From Bog-756 sp963701325 (GTDB taxonomy: Bacteria; Actinomycetota; Acidimicrobiia; Acidimicrobiales; RAAP-2): a stretch of DNA of 64,000 nt. Positions 33,318 through 42,803 of the stretch are shown here, piece by piece. The notes below the pieces were generated by a model. The model did no database searches, was not told the DNA's origin, and was given only the letters and a program-made list of their open reading frames with translations. The stretch spans positions 1,860,001-1,924,000 of the forward strand of contig OY969604.1 in assembly GCA_963701325.1 (NCBI GenBank), written 5' to 3'. A program made the translations under genes and the position numbers. Position 1 is the stretch's first letter. Each line of letters starts with the position of its first letter.

Positions 33318-33587
33318 CTACCGCTCCAGCTCCCAGCAGTCTGCGCAGTAGAAGTCGCCGTCGTCGGAGTAGTGGTGACCCTCGGGGTGGATGAGGGTGG
33401 TGTCTACCGATGTCCCGCACCGGTCGCAGAAGACCCAGGTCATCTCCCGCCAGAGGGGTTGGGTCGCCAGGCTCTGGATCTCGCCGACCAGCCGGAAGAG
33501 GTTGCGGCCGGCGGTCTCGTCGTCCGGCTCTGCCAGGACGAGGTGGTAGTGGATCAGTTCTTTGATGTCGGCAACGGTGTAGGCCAT
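33318..33587 (-). CDS. Small zinc-ribbon protein, backbone gene
   Basis: 89 residues: MAYTVADIKELIHYHLVLAE, then a zinc ribbon of two pairs, CDRC (TWVFCDRCGTS) and CADC (YCADCWELER), separated by HPEGHHYSDDGDF. It is on the minus strand like the leading-region genes and opposite to the defence cargo on both sides. Function unknown; small zinc-ribbon proteins of this type are frequent in actinobacterial elements. AAAGGA lies upstream of the ATG. Confidence 0.75.
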   Translation of the reverse strand: MAYTVADIKELIHYHLVLAEPDDETAGRNLFRLVGEIQSLATQPLWREMTWVFCDRCGTSVDTTLIHPEGHHYSDDGDFYCADCWELER

Positions 33588-33916
33588 GACTGCCAGTCCT
33601 TTCGTTCTCGGTGCGTTGGGTGCGGAAAGGCACGAAGGGACAGCACGGGGGCAAGGGACTCCGAAGGACGGGGAGAACCGGAGCGGAGTGGAGGCTCGCA
33701 CCCGCCTTGCGATCGTGCGGCTTCGTGACACGCTGACCAGAACGAACCCGAGACGAGGTGTCCGGACCCCGGCCTGCCGTGTCGATTGCAGAGATGTGAT
33801 CGCCCCTGGGACTGTGGCCGATGAGCCAACCCAACTGCCGATCCGGCGGCGTCGCCAACGGGTGTCGCGCTGGTCTGGGACAATGTGGCGTCGAAGCAAG
33901 GAACGTAGGAGAGAGC
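33588..33916. other. Gap between zinc-ribbon gene and qatA
   Basis: About 330 bases with divergent transcription. It must hold the promoters of both genes, but I see no clear -35/-10 or repeat. The qatA frame is open upstream of its chosen start but lacks a ribosome site there. Confidence 0.35.
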
Positions 33917-35623
33917 GTGGCCGGCATCGTTTTATGGGACGACAATCCATCCTCAGTGGACCTCCTGGGCTTCGACGCGGTGGTACTGCCCGTCATGGAG
34001 GCCATCAATGCGCAAGAGCTGGACCCAGTCACGATCGGAGTTCATGCACCCTGGGGTGGTGGAAAGTCGACGGTCCTGGGCCTGATCGCGGATGCTCTCA
34101 GTGGCAACGATCGCTACCTGGTCGTTCGCACCGACCCGTGGGAGTACGACGATCAGACAGACGTCAAGGGCACAGTCATCGCAGAGGTCCTCGGCGCACT
34201 TGACGAACGATTCAAGGACCAGGCAGGCCTGAAAGAGAAGACGAAGGGACTCCTCAAGCGGATCAGCTGGGCCCGGGTCGGCATTGCGCTGGCAAACGGC
34301 GCGCTGACCATGCAATGGAACCCTGAACAGTTGATCGACGCATTCACTCCCCGCACGAAGGAGACACCCGACTCCATGACCGGGTTTCGGTCGGAGTTTG
34401 CCACGGTTCTTGGGGGTCTAGAAATTGACCGGGTTGTCGTGCTTGTCGACGACCTTGATCGGTGTCTTCCGGGCGCAGTGACGGCGACCCTAGAGGCGAT
34501 CAAGCTCTTTCTCTCTGTCAAGAAGATGGTGTTCGTCATCGCTGCGGATCAGGACATGGTTCGCGACGCCATCGCCGTAAGCGTCGACAGTGCTGCTCGG
34601 GGAGATCGGTTTGCTACGCGGTATCTGGAGAAGATCATCCAGCTTCCGGTGTCACTACCTCGCCTTGCGCCTCACGAAGCGGGGGCTTACACGACTCTGC
34701 TGCTCGCTCGATCCGAGTGCTCGGACACAGAGGCGTATGCCGCGCTCGTCGAGCACTGCAACCAGAGAAGACGGGATCAGCACTTTCCGCTTGTTGGCGA
34801 CTTCGGAGGACTCCCCTGGCAGCCAGGCGAGCCGTTGCTCCTTCTGGCTGCTCAGCTTGCACAGGGCCTCGGATCCGACAAGGTCTCGAACCCGCGTGAG
34901 ATCAAGCGATTCCTCAATGCCTTTGGTGTACGAAGGCACATCGCTCTGGCACGAGGTATCGACGTTGAACCGGCGGTCATAGGTAAGCTTCTTCTGCTCG
35001 AAGACCGCTACCGTGATGACTTCGACACGCTCGCGGCGACTTCTGAAGCGGAACGAGGGACGCTGCTCGGTGCCTGGGAGACGTGGGCAGCCGGTGGTGA
35101 CGACGAAGCCATTCCGCACGGAATCTCGAAGGCAACCAGGACGTGGGCTGCGGCCGAACCGGCCCTTGCTGGGAAAGAACTCGGTCCCTACATCACTCTG
35201 GCCGCCACACTCGTGGCTGCATCCCTCGGTACTGACCTCAGTGACGAGCTTGCGGCGCTCGTTACCCGTCTGATCGGAGAGTCTGCGGCAGACCGAGCCA
35301 ACGCTCAGGAGGCACTCGCCAAGCGACCGGTTGCAGATCGTCGCCAGTCGGTTACAGCTTTAGTCAATCGGTCCCGACGTGTGCCAGAGGCGCATGACAC
35401 CGTCGAGGCTCTGATCGGTATCGCCACCTCCACGCCAGAGCTGGCGGATGAAATTGCTACCAGCATTCAACGGGAGTGTTGGCGGAAATTAGAACCAGCA
35501 ACTGTTGCGTCCCTGTCGAGTTCAGGCGTTCCACCACTCGTAGCTCTCGTGACTCAGCTTGCATCAGCCACGGACGTGGAGGCGGACGTTCGCGAGGCAG
35601 CCAAGCAAATATTGGAGACCTGA
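33917..35623 (+). CDS. qatA: QatA: KAP-family P-loop ATPase of the Qat defence system
   Basis: 568 residues from GTG 33917, preceded by GGAGAGA. Walker A GVHAPWGGGKST (about 41-52), KAP-type WEYDD, and Walker B VVVLVDDLDRC (about 173-183) identify a KAP ATPase; no membrane segments are evident. It opens a four-gene operon with qatB, qatC and qatD, and this exact order defines Qat, an experimentally shown anti-phage system whose mechanism is unknown. Overlap TGATG with qatB. Confidence 0.9.
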   Translation: MAGIVLWDDNPSSVDLLGFDAVVLPVMEAINAQELDPVTIGVHAPWGGGKSTVLGLIADALSGNDRYLVVRTDPWEYDDQTDVKGTVIAEVLGALDERFKDQAGLKEKTKGLLKRISWARVGIALANGALTMQWNPEQLIDAFTPRTKETPDSMTGFRSEFATVLGGLEIDRVVVLVDDLDRCLPGAVTATLEAIKLFLSVKKMVFVIAADQDMVRDAIAVSVDSAARGDRFATRYLEKIIQLPVSLPRLAPHEAGAYTTLLLARSECSDTEAYAALVEHCNQRRRDQHFPLVGDFGGLPWQPGEPLLLLAAQLAQGLGSDKVSNPREIKRFLNAFGVRRHIALARGIDVEPAVIGKLLLLEDRYRDDFDTLAATSEAERGTLLGAWETWAAGGDDEAIPHGISKATRTWAAAEPALAGKELGPYITLAATLVAASLGTDLSDELAALVTRLIGESAADRANAQEALAKRPVADRRQSVTALVNRSRRVPEAHDTVEALIGIATSTPELADEIATSIQRECWRKLEPATVASLSSSGVPPLVALVTQLASATDVEADVREAAKQILET

Positions 35624-36474
35624 TGGGAACATCAGGTGCGTATGGCGGCAGTGGACGGCAGGCGTGGAACGACGCCCGGCAGCTGCTGGATGACCTTCCC
35701 CTACCCCCTGGTAGCGATGGAAACGGAGAGGGGGACGACTCTGACGAGTCCCCGGACGGCAGCGACGCTCAGGTGGCGGGGCTTGCCGGGGCACTCGCCG
35801 ATGCGCTGTCGGGTGACGACACCACTCTCCGGAACGCGCCGGCACCTCTGACGCTTGGAAGCTTGCTCCCCCATCGGGGGGCGGGTCGTGGCGGCGGAGG
35901 AGGCGGCGGCGGCGCGATTAGCGGTGAGAGCAACGGCTCGGGACGCACGGGCGGCGGATCAAGCCGTTCTGTCACTCGCAGCGCCGCACGCGGGGGTGCA
36001 ACCATCGGAGGTGCCTTTGCCCTCCGATCGGGTAATCGCGAGGCACTCGCTGAGATCGGACTCGACCTCGATGAACTGCGAAGTCTTGGGCCACGGTCGC
36101 GATGCGCTCGAATCCTCGACGCTGTTCTTGGCGAGGGAGGACACCCAGATGAGATGGCGCTTCGCACCGCGGCAGCGGAGCAGCTCAAGGCCATCATCAC
36201 GATGGACACACCTCCGACAGAGGCGGAGGCCCTGAGGGGATTCGTCGCCGCCTTCGTTTTCCAGATGGCTCTCGTTGAACTTCGATCTGATCTTGCCAAG
36301 GGTGTCATCGATTCAGCTACGTCCGCTCGAAAGGAAGGGCGCCTGCGGCGGTACATCCGACAGCGGGTATCTCAATTGGCAGTCCCGGCTGTGGGAACGC
36401 TGAGCATTGCTGACTTCAGCGCTCAGGCAGATCGGCTGGTCCGTGAGGCGATCGCTCTGCTGAGGGCGCGATGA
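35623..36474 (+). CDS. qatB: QatB: Qat defence protein of unknown function
   Basis: 283 residues. The N-terminus MGTSGAYGGSGRQAWNDARQ (G-T-S-x-A-Y-G-G-S) is typical of QatB-type proteins, followed by a long Gly/Ser/Asp-rich linker (to about residue 125) and a helical C-terminal domain (ALAEIGLDLDELRSLG ... FVAAFVFQMALVELRSDLAK). Translation is coupled at both ends (TGATG and ATGA). The assignment rests on operon position and the N-terminal motif. Confidence 0.85.
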   Translation: MGTSGAYGGSGRQAWNDARQLLDDLPLPPGSDGNGEGDDSDESPDGSDAQVAGLAGALADALSGDDTTLRNAPAPLTLGSLLPHRGAGRGGGGGGGGAISGESNGSGRTGGGSSRSVTRSAARGGATIGGAFALRSGNREALAEIGLDLDELRSLGPRSRCARILDAVLGEGGHPDEMALRTAAAEQLKAIITMDTPPTEAEALRGFVAAFVFQMALVELRSDLAKGVIDSATSARKEGRLRRYIRQRVSQLAVPAVGTLSIADFSAQADRLVREAIALLRAR

Positions 36475-37730
36475 CGTCATTTGAGCTGCTCCCCGAGGGG
36501 GGAACCCCGACACAACAAGGTGCTGAGTATTTCTGGTGGCCGACGGGTCCCGGGTCGACGACCACGGTGATAGCCGACACAGGAGCCTGGCTGGGATCCC
36601 TTGGCCCTGTGCCCTCGGTGCTGATCGACCTCGTGCGCATCGCGGCAGGTGCGTACATGGCCGATCGCCGCTCACGCCGAGGACAGGGCTTCACGAGGAC
36701 GATCGATCTCCATGTGCAGCTCGTGACCAGCGACGCCTTCCGAGAGAGCATCAACGACATCGCAGATCTTCTCGCTTGGCTGACGGGTGACGAATGGTCC
36801 GTGTCTCTGTCGGACGACGGGATACCCGTTCCTGACACGACCGAGACTGAAGATCGTCCTGAGGCCGACTCAGTTGCCCTGCTCAGTGGTGGGCTCGATT
36901 CCTTCTGTGGCGCGGCGCTCGCCGGACCGGACCGTCGGCTTTTCGTTGGGCATTGGGACAGTCCAACGGTCAAGGGCGCACAGAACAGAGTGAAGAATTG
37001 GCTTCATGGTGCTCTGGGTGACACCGCCCAGTACAGCCAGCTCCGACTCATGCAGGCCGAACGAAAACTGGAATCCTCAAGCAGAAGTCGATCGCTGCTG
37101 TTCATGGCGCTTGGCTCTGCCATAGCTGAGGCGCGCGGTGCGACCGTGGTGGAGATCCCGGAGAACGGATTTACAAGCCTCAATCCACCACTCGGCCCGG
37201 AACGAGGTGGTGCGCTTTCCACTCGTTCGACGCATCCGCTGACAATCGCCCGGTTCAACCGGCTCCTGGACGCGCTGGGTCTCACTGTGCGCCTGTTAGA
37301 CCCCTACTCGGCCATAACGAAGGGGAACCTTGTGCGATTGGCCTCGGACGCCAACATCCCGGACTTTCGGACAGGAGTCGCTCTAACCCTTTCGTGCGGA
37401 AAGCTGGATGGCGGGCGATACCCAGGGGGCAATCCGAACCATCACTGCGGGCTCTGCTTTCCCTGCATCGTGAGACGGGGCGCCATTGCCGAAGCCGGCA
37501 TTCCTGACGACACGCCGTACCTGTCGAACACTCTGTCCGCTGCGGGGCTGGAGAGGTTGAGGAGCAATCGGAGCGGGGACATAGCAGCCGTGCACCGAAT
37601 CCTTGACTCGAGGTTCAGCGACGAGGTGCTGATTGCCATGGGTCCGTTCCCACCAGGATACGACCTGGATGGGGCGATGGACCTTTGTGTTGCAGGTCTT
37701 GCGGAGCTGGCACGTGTCGACCTTGGATAG
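36471..37730 (+). CDS. qatC: QatC: QueC-like PP-loop protein of the Qat system
   Basis: 419 residues. The PP-loop ATP pyrophosphatase motif is SGGLDS at about 139-144 (VALLSGGLDSFCGAAL), and a CGLCFPC cluster near residue 325 recalls the zinc site of QueC. QueC makes 7-cyano-7-deazaguanine, and in Qat the protein may modify a nucleobase or a protein partner. The N-terminal ~120 residues are an additional domain not found in QueC. It overlaps qatB by ATGA and qatD by 17 bases. Confidence 0.9.
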   Translation: MTSFELLPEGGTPTQQGAEYFWWPTGPGSTTTVIADTGAWLGSLGPVPSVLIDLVRIAAGAYMADRRSRRGQGFTRTIDLHVQLVTSDAFRESINDIADLLAWLTGDEWSVSLSDDGIPVPDTTETEDRPEADSVALLSGGLDSFCGAALAGPDRRLFVGHWDSPTVKGAQNRVKNWLHGALGDTAQYSQLRLMQAERKLESSSRSRSLLFMALGSAIAEARGATVVEIPENGFTSLNPPLGPERGGALSTRSTHPLTIARFNRLLDALGLTVRLLDPYSAITKGNLVRLASDANIPDFRTGVALTLSCGKLDGGRYPGGNPNHHCGLCFPCIVRRGAIAEAGIPDDTPYLSNTLSAAGLERLRSNRSGDIAAVHRILDSRFSDEVLIAMGPFPPGYDLDGAMDLCVAGLAELARVDLG

Positions 37731-38481
37731 TCAGGGACTCCCGGCGCTGGATTGCCACGCCCACATTGCGCCTGACGTGACGGCTGAACAGCTCGACGCA
37801 CTGGGTGACGTGACGGTTTTCGCCGTCACTCGATCGCTTGCGGAAGGTCGAGCCGTAGTCGATCGACGAGATCTCGAATTGATCTGGGGGTGTGGCGTTC
37901 ACCCCGGTATCGCCACTGCACGCAGTGAATACAACGAGGAGGCCTTCCGGGATCTCGTCAAGGACTTTGCGTTCGTGGGTGAGGTCGGGCTGGATCGCCG
38001 AGCGGGTGCGATCGAGGAACAGACCAGGATATTCCGGTCGGTGCTCGGCGTCATAGCAGGTCTACCGGTGATCGTCTCCGTTCACAGTGCGGGGTGCGTG
38101 GACATGGTGCTTGACCTGGTAAGTCAAGAGACTCATCCAGGAATTGTTCTGCACTGGTTTCTTGGAGACCAGACGGCGGTACACCAGGCCACCAAGATGG
38201 GGTGCTATTTCTCGGCTAATTCCGCGATGTCTGACGAGGTCCTTCGAATGATCCCCCGTGATCGGCTGTTGCCTGAGACCGATTTCCCTGCCACCAGTCG
38301 GCGAGGCGTGAAGCGACCCGGAGACGTAACCGAGTTGGAAGGTCGACTTGCCAATCTGCTCGCGGAGTCAACTGAGCAGGTCAGATGGCAGTTCTACCGA
38401 AATCTTCGGACGTTGGCCGTCGCCTCCGGTGCGATCGAGCGTTTACCGGAGTTGTTTGCCGATCGTCTGCTGGGGATCTGA
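37714..38481 (+). CDS. qatD: QatD: TatD-like metal-dependent hydrolase of the Qat system
   Basis: 255 residues from GTG 37714 inside the end of qatC. The TatD metal site is intact: DCHAHIAP (HxH, about 15-17), GVHPG, VGEVGLDRR (Glu), VIVSVHSAG (His), VLHWFLGD (His) and LLPETDFP (Asp). TatD enzymes are Mg-dependent DNases. It completes the QatABCD operon. Confidence 0.92.
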   Translation: MSTLDSQGLPALDCHAHIAPDVTAEQLDALGDVTVFAVTRSLAEGRAVVDRRDLELIWGCGVHPGIATARSEYNEEAFRDLVKDFAFVGEVGLDRRAGAIEEQTRIFRSVLGVIAGLPVIVSVHSAGCVDMVLDLVSQETHPGIVLHWFLGDQTAVHQATKMGCYFSANSAMSDEVLRMIPRDRLLPETDFPATSRRGVKRPGDVTELEGRLANLLAESTEQVRWQFYRNLRTLAVASGAIERLPELFADRLLGI

Positions 38482-38586
38482 CTTCATCACCATGACGTAA
38501 CTCCGAAAGGAAGACCTGACGTGAACGGCCCGGGACGGTCCAGGTGCACGAGCGGGAGCCGCCCTCGGGCAGCCCCGCTGATGCGC

Positions 38587-39039
38587 CTAAGCGATGCCCA
38601 GCGCCCGAGCAGTGGTGGGGCGAAAGCCCATCTCCCGCTCGACGACCAGCCACTCAGAGGCGACGGTGCTCTCCATCTCGACGAGATTGAAGTAGTCCCA
38701 TTCGCCACACCCGAGGTCGGCGTAGCCGAATGCGTCACCGGTCTCGGGGTCCAGCTCGGCCACGTACCAGTCGCAGTCGCCCACGAAGTAGTGGACGAAG
38801 AGCTGCTTGGCGGCCAGCTCGACGGACTCGGTGGCGTACAGCGGCGGAATGCTACGCACGAGAGCCTTGGTCAAGAGGGCGTGACCGCGCCGACGGAGAT
38901 TGGTCTCCCCCGCGGGGAAGAGACGCCGCAGCCGGTGGCACGGCGTGCAGAGCATGCCGTCTGCGATGTGCTCGACTCGCTCGTAGCACAAGCGGCACTG
39001 ATACGTGGTCATGATCCAACGTGCTGTTGACCTGTTCAT
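38587..39039 (-). CDS. DUF2958 protein with N-terminal zinc ribbon
   Basis: 150 residues from ATG 39039, which has AGGAGG 6 bases upstream (an internal ATG at 39012 lacks one). Residues ~14-40 hold CRLC and CTPC (zinc ribbon). The rest is DUF2958: VGDCDWYVAELDPETGDAFG and YADLGCGEWDYFNLVEME. DUF2958 genes are typical backbone genes of conjugative plasmids and elements, near SSB and ArdC; its minus-strand orientation agrees with that, in contrast to the plus-strand defence genes around it. Confidence 0.85.
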   Translation of the reverse strand: MNRSTARWIMTTYQCRLCYERVEHIADGMLCTPCHRLRRLFPAGETNLRRRGHALLTKALVRSIPPLYATESVELAAKQLFVHYFVGDCDWYVAELDPETGDAFGYADLGCGEWDYFNLVEMESTVASEWLVVEREMGFRPTTARALGIA

Positions 39040-39226
39040 CTGGATCCTCCTGTGGGCTGGTTGATCCCCCCTGGAGAGAGCGGCGGCTGAGGTGGCTGCA
39101 AGGCGGCCGTAGGCCGTTCATCGCGACCCTTGCGGCCGAAGCCGAAGCCAAAGCTAAGAGATCGGGGTAATCCCCAGCCCCAGGCGGGGAGACGGGTAGG
39201 CACAAACGATCACCGACCCAGGGCCG

Positions 39227-40324
39227 ATGCAGACTGGGACCGTGAACATCGACCTGACGCTGCAAGAGCCCGCCCTGTCGAAGGGGCTCCTCTGGATGCG
39301 GGCTCTCCGCAGATGCACACTCGACTACTGGTATGCAACGGCCGAGGATCCGGAGGCCGCTCACATCGAGGCCGCCCTGGCGACGGTCGCGGTGAACGTC
39401 GTCGACGAGGCCATCTTCGAGCGCAGCCACGGAGACCGCTACTGCGATCACCGACGGGCTCATCCGCAAGGTCGGGTGGTGATGGGCCTGGAACTCATCC
39501 GCAACTGTGAGATCCATGCCACCGAGCTATCCGACCTCACCACCACAGCCACCTTTGGCGTGCCTGAGTTGGGATTCCGTCAGGTCCTGGCCTGGCCGGA
39601 CTTCGAGTGTCTCCCCGTGGACTACCGGCAACAGCAGGATGGTGAACCTCGTGCACGAGGCGAAGCCCGCGACGCTTATCGGAAGTGGGTCGCACGCCGG
39701 CCCGTCATCGAGACCCTTCTCGACGCGATCGCCTATTTCGAGTTACTGGACTCAAGACTCCGGGCTGCCGAAACCGTCGACCTGCGCTACTCGTTCGTTC
39801 CCGCAGTTCCGCTCGGGGTGAAGGAAGAGATGTTCGCCTGCCGCCCGATCGGACTGGACCAGTTGCAACTCGTCCTTCCGGATCTCGCCTGCCGAAACAC
39901 GGAGCGCCGCTCCCCCTCGTGGCCGTCGGCTGACAAGTGGCTTAAGCGACAGGACCGTGCGATCCGACGGCAAGCACCAGGCGGGACAAGCCGAGAGATT
40001 TGCGCCCGAGTCGTAGACGACGCCGGGAAGCTCATCGGATACCGGGGATACGCCGGAGGTCGGGATGACCTGTATCGCCACGCCTGGGTGGAGCGAGCGC
40101 CCCAGGTGGGCCGAGACGTACGAACGGGGTTTCGATACTTCCTGCCCGTCGCTGGTGTCGAAGTAGTAGTCGTCGCTGACGACGAGCTCAACGTTCACGC
40201 ACCCGTCGAAGGGGCGGATGCACTGGGCTCAGTGAAGTCGGAGGAGTCGGCCTTCGCTCTTGAGCACCTGGCCATCAACGAGGCGAATCCAGACCTATAC
40301 CGTCGTGAACGCCTCGCTCGATAG
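39227..40324 (+). CDS. Hypothetical protein in the defence cargo
   Basis: 365 residues from ATG 39227, six bases after AGGG; GTG 39241 in another frame is not used. Helical N-terminal half (LLWMRALRRCTLDYWYATAE, GLELIRNCEIHATEL) and a beta-rich C-terminal half (YFLPVAGVEVVVVADDELNV). No motif is recognised. It stands alone between DUF2958 and the ApeA-like gene, so a defence or regulatory role is only inferred from position. Confidence 0.65.
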   Translation: MQTGTVNIDLTLQEPALSKGLLWMRALRRCTLDYWYATAEDPEAAHIEAALATVAVNVVDEAIFERSHGDRYCDHRRAHPQGRVVMGLELIRNCEIHATELSDLTTTATFGVPELGFRQVLAWPDFECLPVDYRQQQDGEPRARGEARDAYRKWVARRPVIETLLDAIAYFELLDSRLRAAETVDLRYSFVPAVPLGVKEEMFACRPIGLDQLQLVLPDLACRNTERRSPSWPSADKWLKRQDRAIRRQAPGGTSREICARVVDDAGKLIGYRGYAGGRDDLYRHAWVERAPQVGRDVRTGFRYFLPVAGVEVVVVADDELNVHAPVEGADALGSVKSEESAFALEHLAINEANPDLYRRERLAR

Positions 40325-40441
40325 CGGTCGAGTACGTCCGAGTCGGAATCCTGTGTCGACCCCACGACGGATCCCTTCGATATGGTGCCCGAATGAGGGA
40401 ACGACGAGCCTCTAGACAGAAATGGCCGGAGATGTTGACCT

Positions 40442-42668
40442 GTGGCTGATGTGACAGATGGGCCGGACGTTGAGAGGATCGTCCGTGCATGCGAGGAGAA
40501 ACTGAACTCATCTGATCAATGGGCGGCGTTTCGTGGTTACCCGGACAGCCTCGCGCTGTCCGTCCTCGACTTCATCTGGTCCATCAATGCTCGCTATGCG
40601 ATCACACGAGGCGTGGTGGAGCGATATCGAGCTCGTCGGTCCTGGCACGGTAATCCAGCCGAGGACGCTCTTTCTGATCTCCTCAGTTTCTACGAGACCA
40701 TGGGAGGTGTCAACTCGTTCATAGACGAGATCGGCACGCGGAACCGAGTGTCGACGCAACCGGGCGCGGTTCGAAAGGGAGAAGCCGTTTTCGAGGCGGC
40801 GACATCGCTGCTCGGGCTTGGAATCGACACCGCAGCACACTTCCGAGACGCCGACGGAACGCCACTCGGTGAGCAGGTCAAGACTGCCTGGCTGGGGCTT
40901 CCTGGCCAGCGATCCGGTGTCTCCTGGCGGTACCTCCGGATGCTGGTAGGGCTCCCGGATGTGAAACCAGACAGGATGGTGATCCGGTTCATCGCATCTG
41001 CCCTCGACGTCGACGAACAAGGCGTTGGTGGCGAGAGAGCCGTAGCCCTCGTGCAGGCGGCGGCTGAACACTTCAGTGTCGATCAACGTGCTCTCGATCA
41101 CGAGATCTGGGAGTACCAGAGCGGGAAGCGAGGGGGGCATGATCCTGTTGCTGAGAGTGAACAACTGTCGGCGCTTGCCCATTCATTCATCGGAGCAGCG
41201 TTTCCAGAATTGGCACGCCTGCATGTCATACCAACTCCCTATTACCACCCCTTCGTCCAGGTCGGTCGGGACTACGAGGGGGCTGCCGCCAGCGGACCGG
41301 AGCTGACCGAGTTCGAATCGACGCTCCAGACGAGGTATCCCGAGCGCTTTGCCGAACCCCTCATTCGGGAAGATGCGGAGTTTCCGAGCACGTACATCTT
41401 CAGCTTCCTCGAAGGAGCGATTACTCGCTGCGCCCGCACCGGGGACGACGTCTATGAGGCGGACACCCCGGCGGTACAGGAAGCTGTTGAGGAACTCATA
41501 CACGTTCTGGACACGCCGGACTCTACGTTGACGTGCTGTCGGGCGATGTCGCATCTCACGACGCGAGACAATGAGCCTGTGCACTTTGGGGATGTCAGCA
41601 TCTATCCAGAGAACTCGACGCGGGATCTGATCGACCGCACAAAAGACCTCATCCCGGCTGCACCGTCGGCGTTCAACCGTGAGCGGCCATTCTTCTACGA
41701 TCCGCCCCACAGCCTCATCGTGACATCGACGACCGCGAGTGGTGGAAACCCCTTCGCCGTGGCGGGAACATTGGCGGGATCCATCGATCGGTTCCTCCTC
41801 GTGACCCGATTGCTATATGCGGGAACTCCCGAATCGGCCTGGCAAGTCACTGGTTCATCAACGCTCGTCTCACAACTGCACCCGCTGTATCGATCCTTCA
41901 CAACCTTCAGTATGCCGAATCTCCTGATGCAGAGGGTGATCGAGTTCGTTCCCGAGCACGCACCGGCGATCACTGCACTGAGCGACTTCCTCGATGCAGC
42001 GGTCGTGAGGCGGGACAAGATGGTGACGACGTCCTTCGACATCGCTTTGAGCAACTACAACCGCTCCCACGAAGCGGGAGATCACTACGAGAGGGTCGTG
42101 GATCTGGCCACGGCGCTTGAAGCCATTCTGACGGGGAGCGACACTGACACCGAAGCCGTTGGCCTGCGCCTACGGAGTCGAGCAGCAGCGCTTTTGTGGA
42201 CCGATGGCGATTCTGGTCGTGACATCTTTCGTGACGTTCGCGACTCTCTACTCACTGAGGTCCCGACTGGTTCACGGGGCGAAGATTACGCAGAAGGAAC
42301 TCCTCAGTTGGCTCCATTCAGTATCGACCGTGCCTGAAGACTCGACGTACGGCGTGGCCTTCTCGTTCGCGGTTGATCGCCTGCGCGACCTCGTGCGACG
42401 GTCGTTTCTTGCGCGCCTCTGCCTTGCCTCGGGGGATGAGCCGTTCTGGCGCTTTGAAGAGCAGGTCCCGGTCGATGCCGCCCTTTCTAACGAAGTGAGC
42501 CGCTCACAGTGGAGGCAGTCGTGGAGAGACACCCTGTCATCACTTGGTGTTGCGGAGGCAGCGGAGCCGGCTATCCGTGCAGTGGACCCACTCCACGTTT
42601 CAACGACCGCCGTTGCCGCAATGACGGCCTCCACAAACAGCGGTGAGCCCACCGAACCGACCGAATAG
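40442..42668 (+). pseudogene. ApeA-like HEPN protein gene with a +1 frameshift
   Basis: From GTG 40442 the first frame runs 631 codons to 42337, but its last ~30 residues are not protein-like. From about 42245 the next frame continues naturally: LYSLRSRLVHGAKITQKELL and AVDRLRDLVRRSFLARLCLA, ending at 42668. Together they give about 741 residues with a C-terminal ApeA-type HEPN domain (ERVVDLATALEAILTG ... LRLRSRAAALLW ... LRSRLVHG). HEPN RNases of this type act in abortive infection. One extra base near 42243-42247 explains the break; sequencing error, mutation or programmed shift cannot be told apart. Confidence 0.65.
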
Positions 42669-42803
42669 CTCGCCGGCGCACTGGCGACAAGTAGAGAGGA
42701 CGGTCGCAATGCAATTGCCTCCTCGTCGGCGTGGGGTATCCATAGTTCGCTCTGGGAGGAGATTTCAGCGTGCAAGGTGAGTGCAGCCAGCTGGGAAGAG
42801 ACC

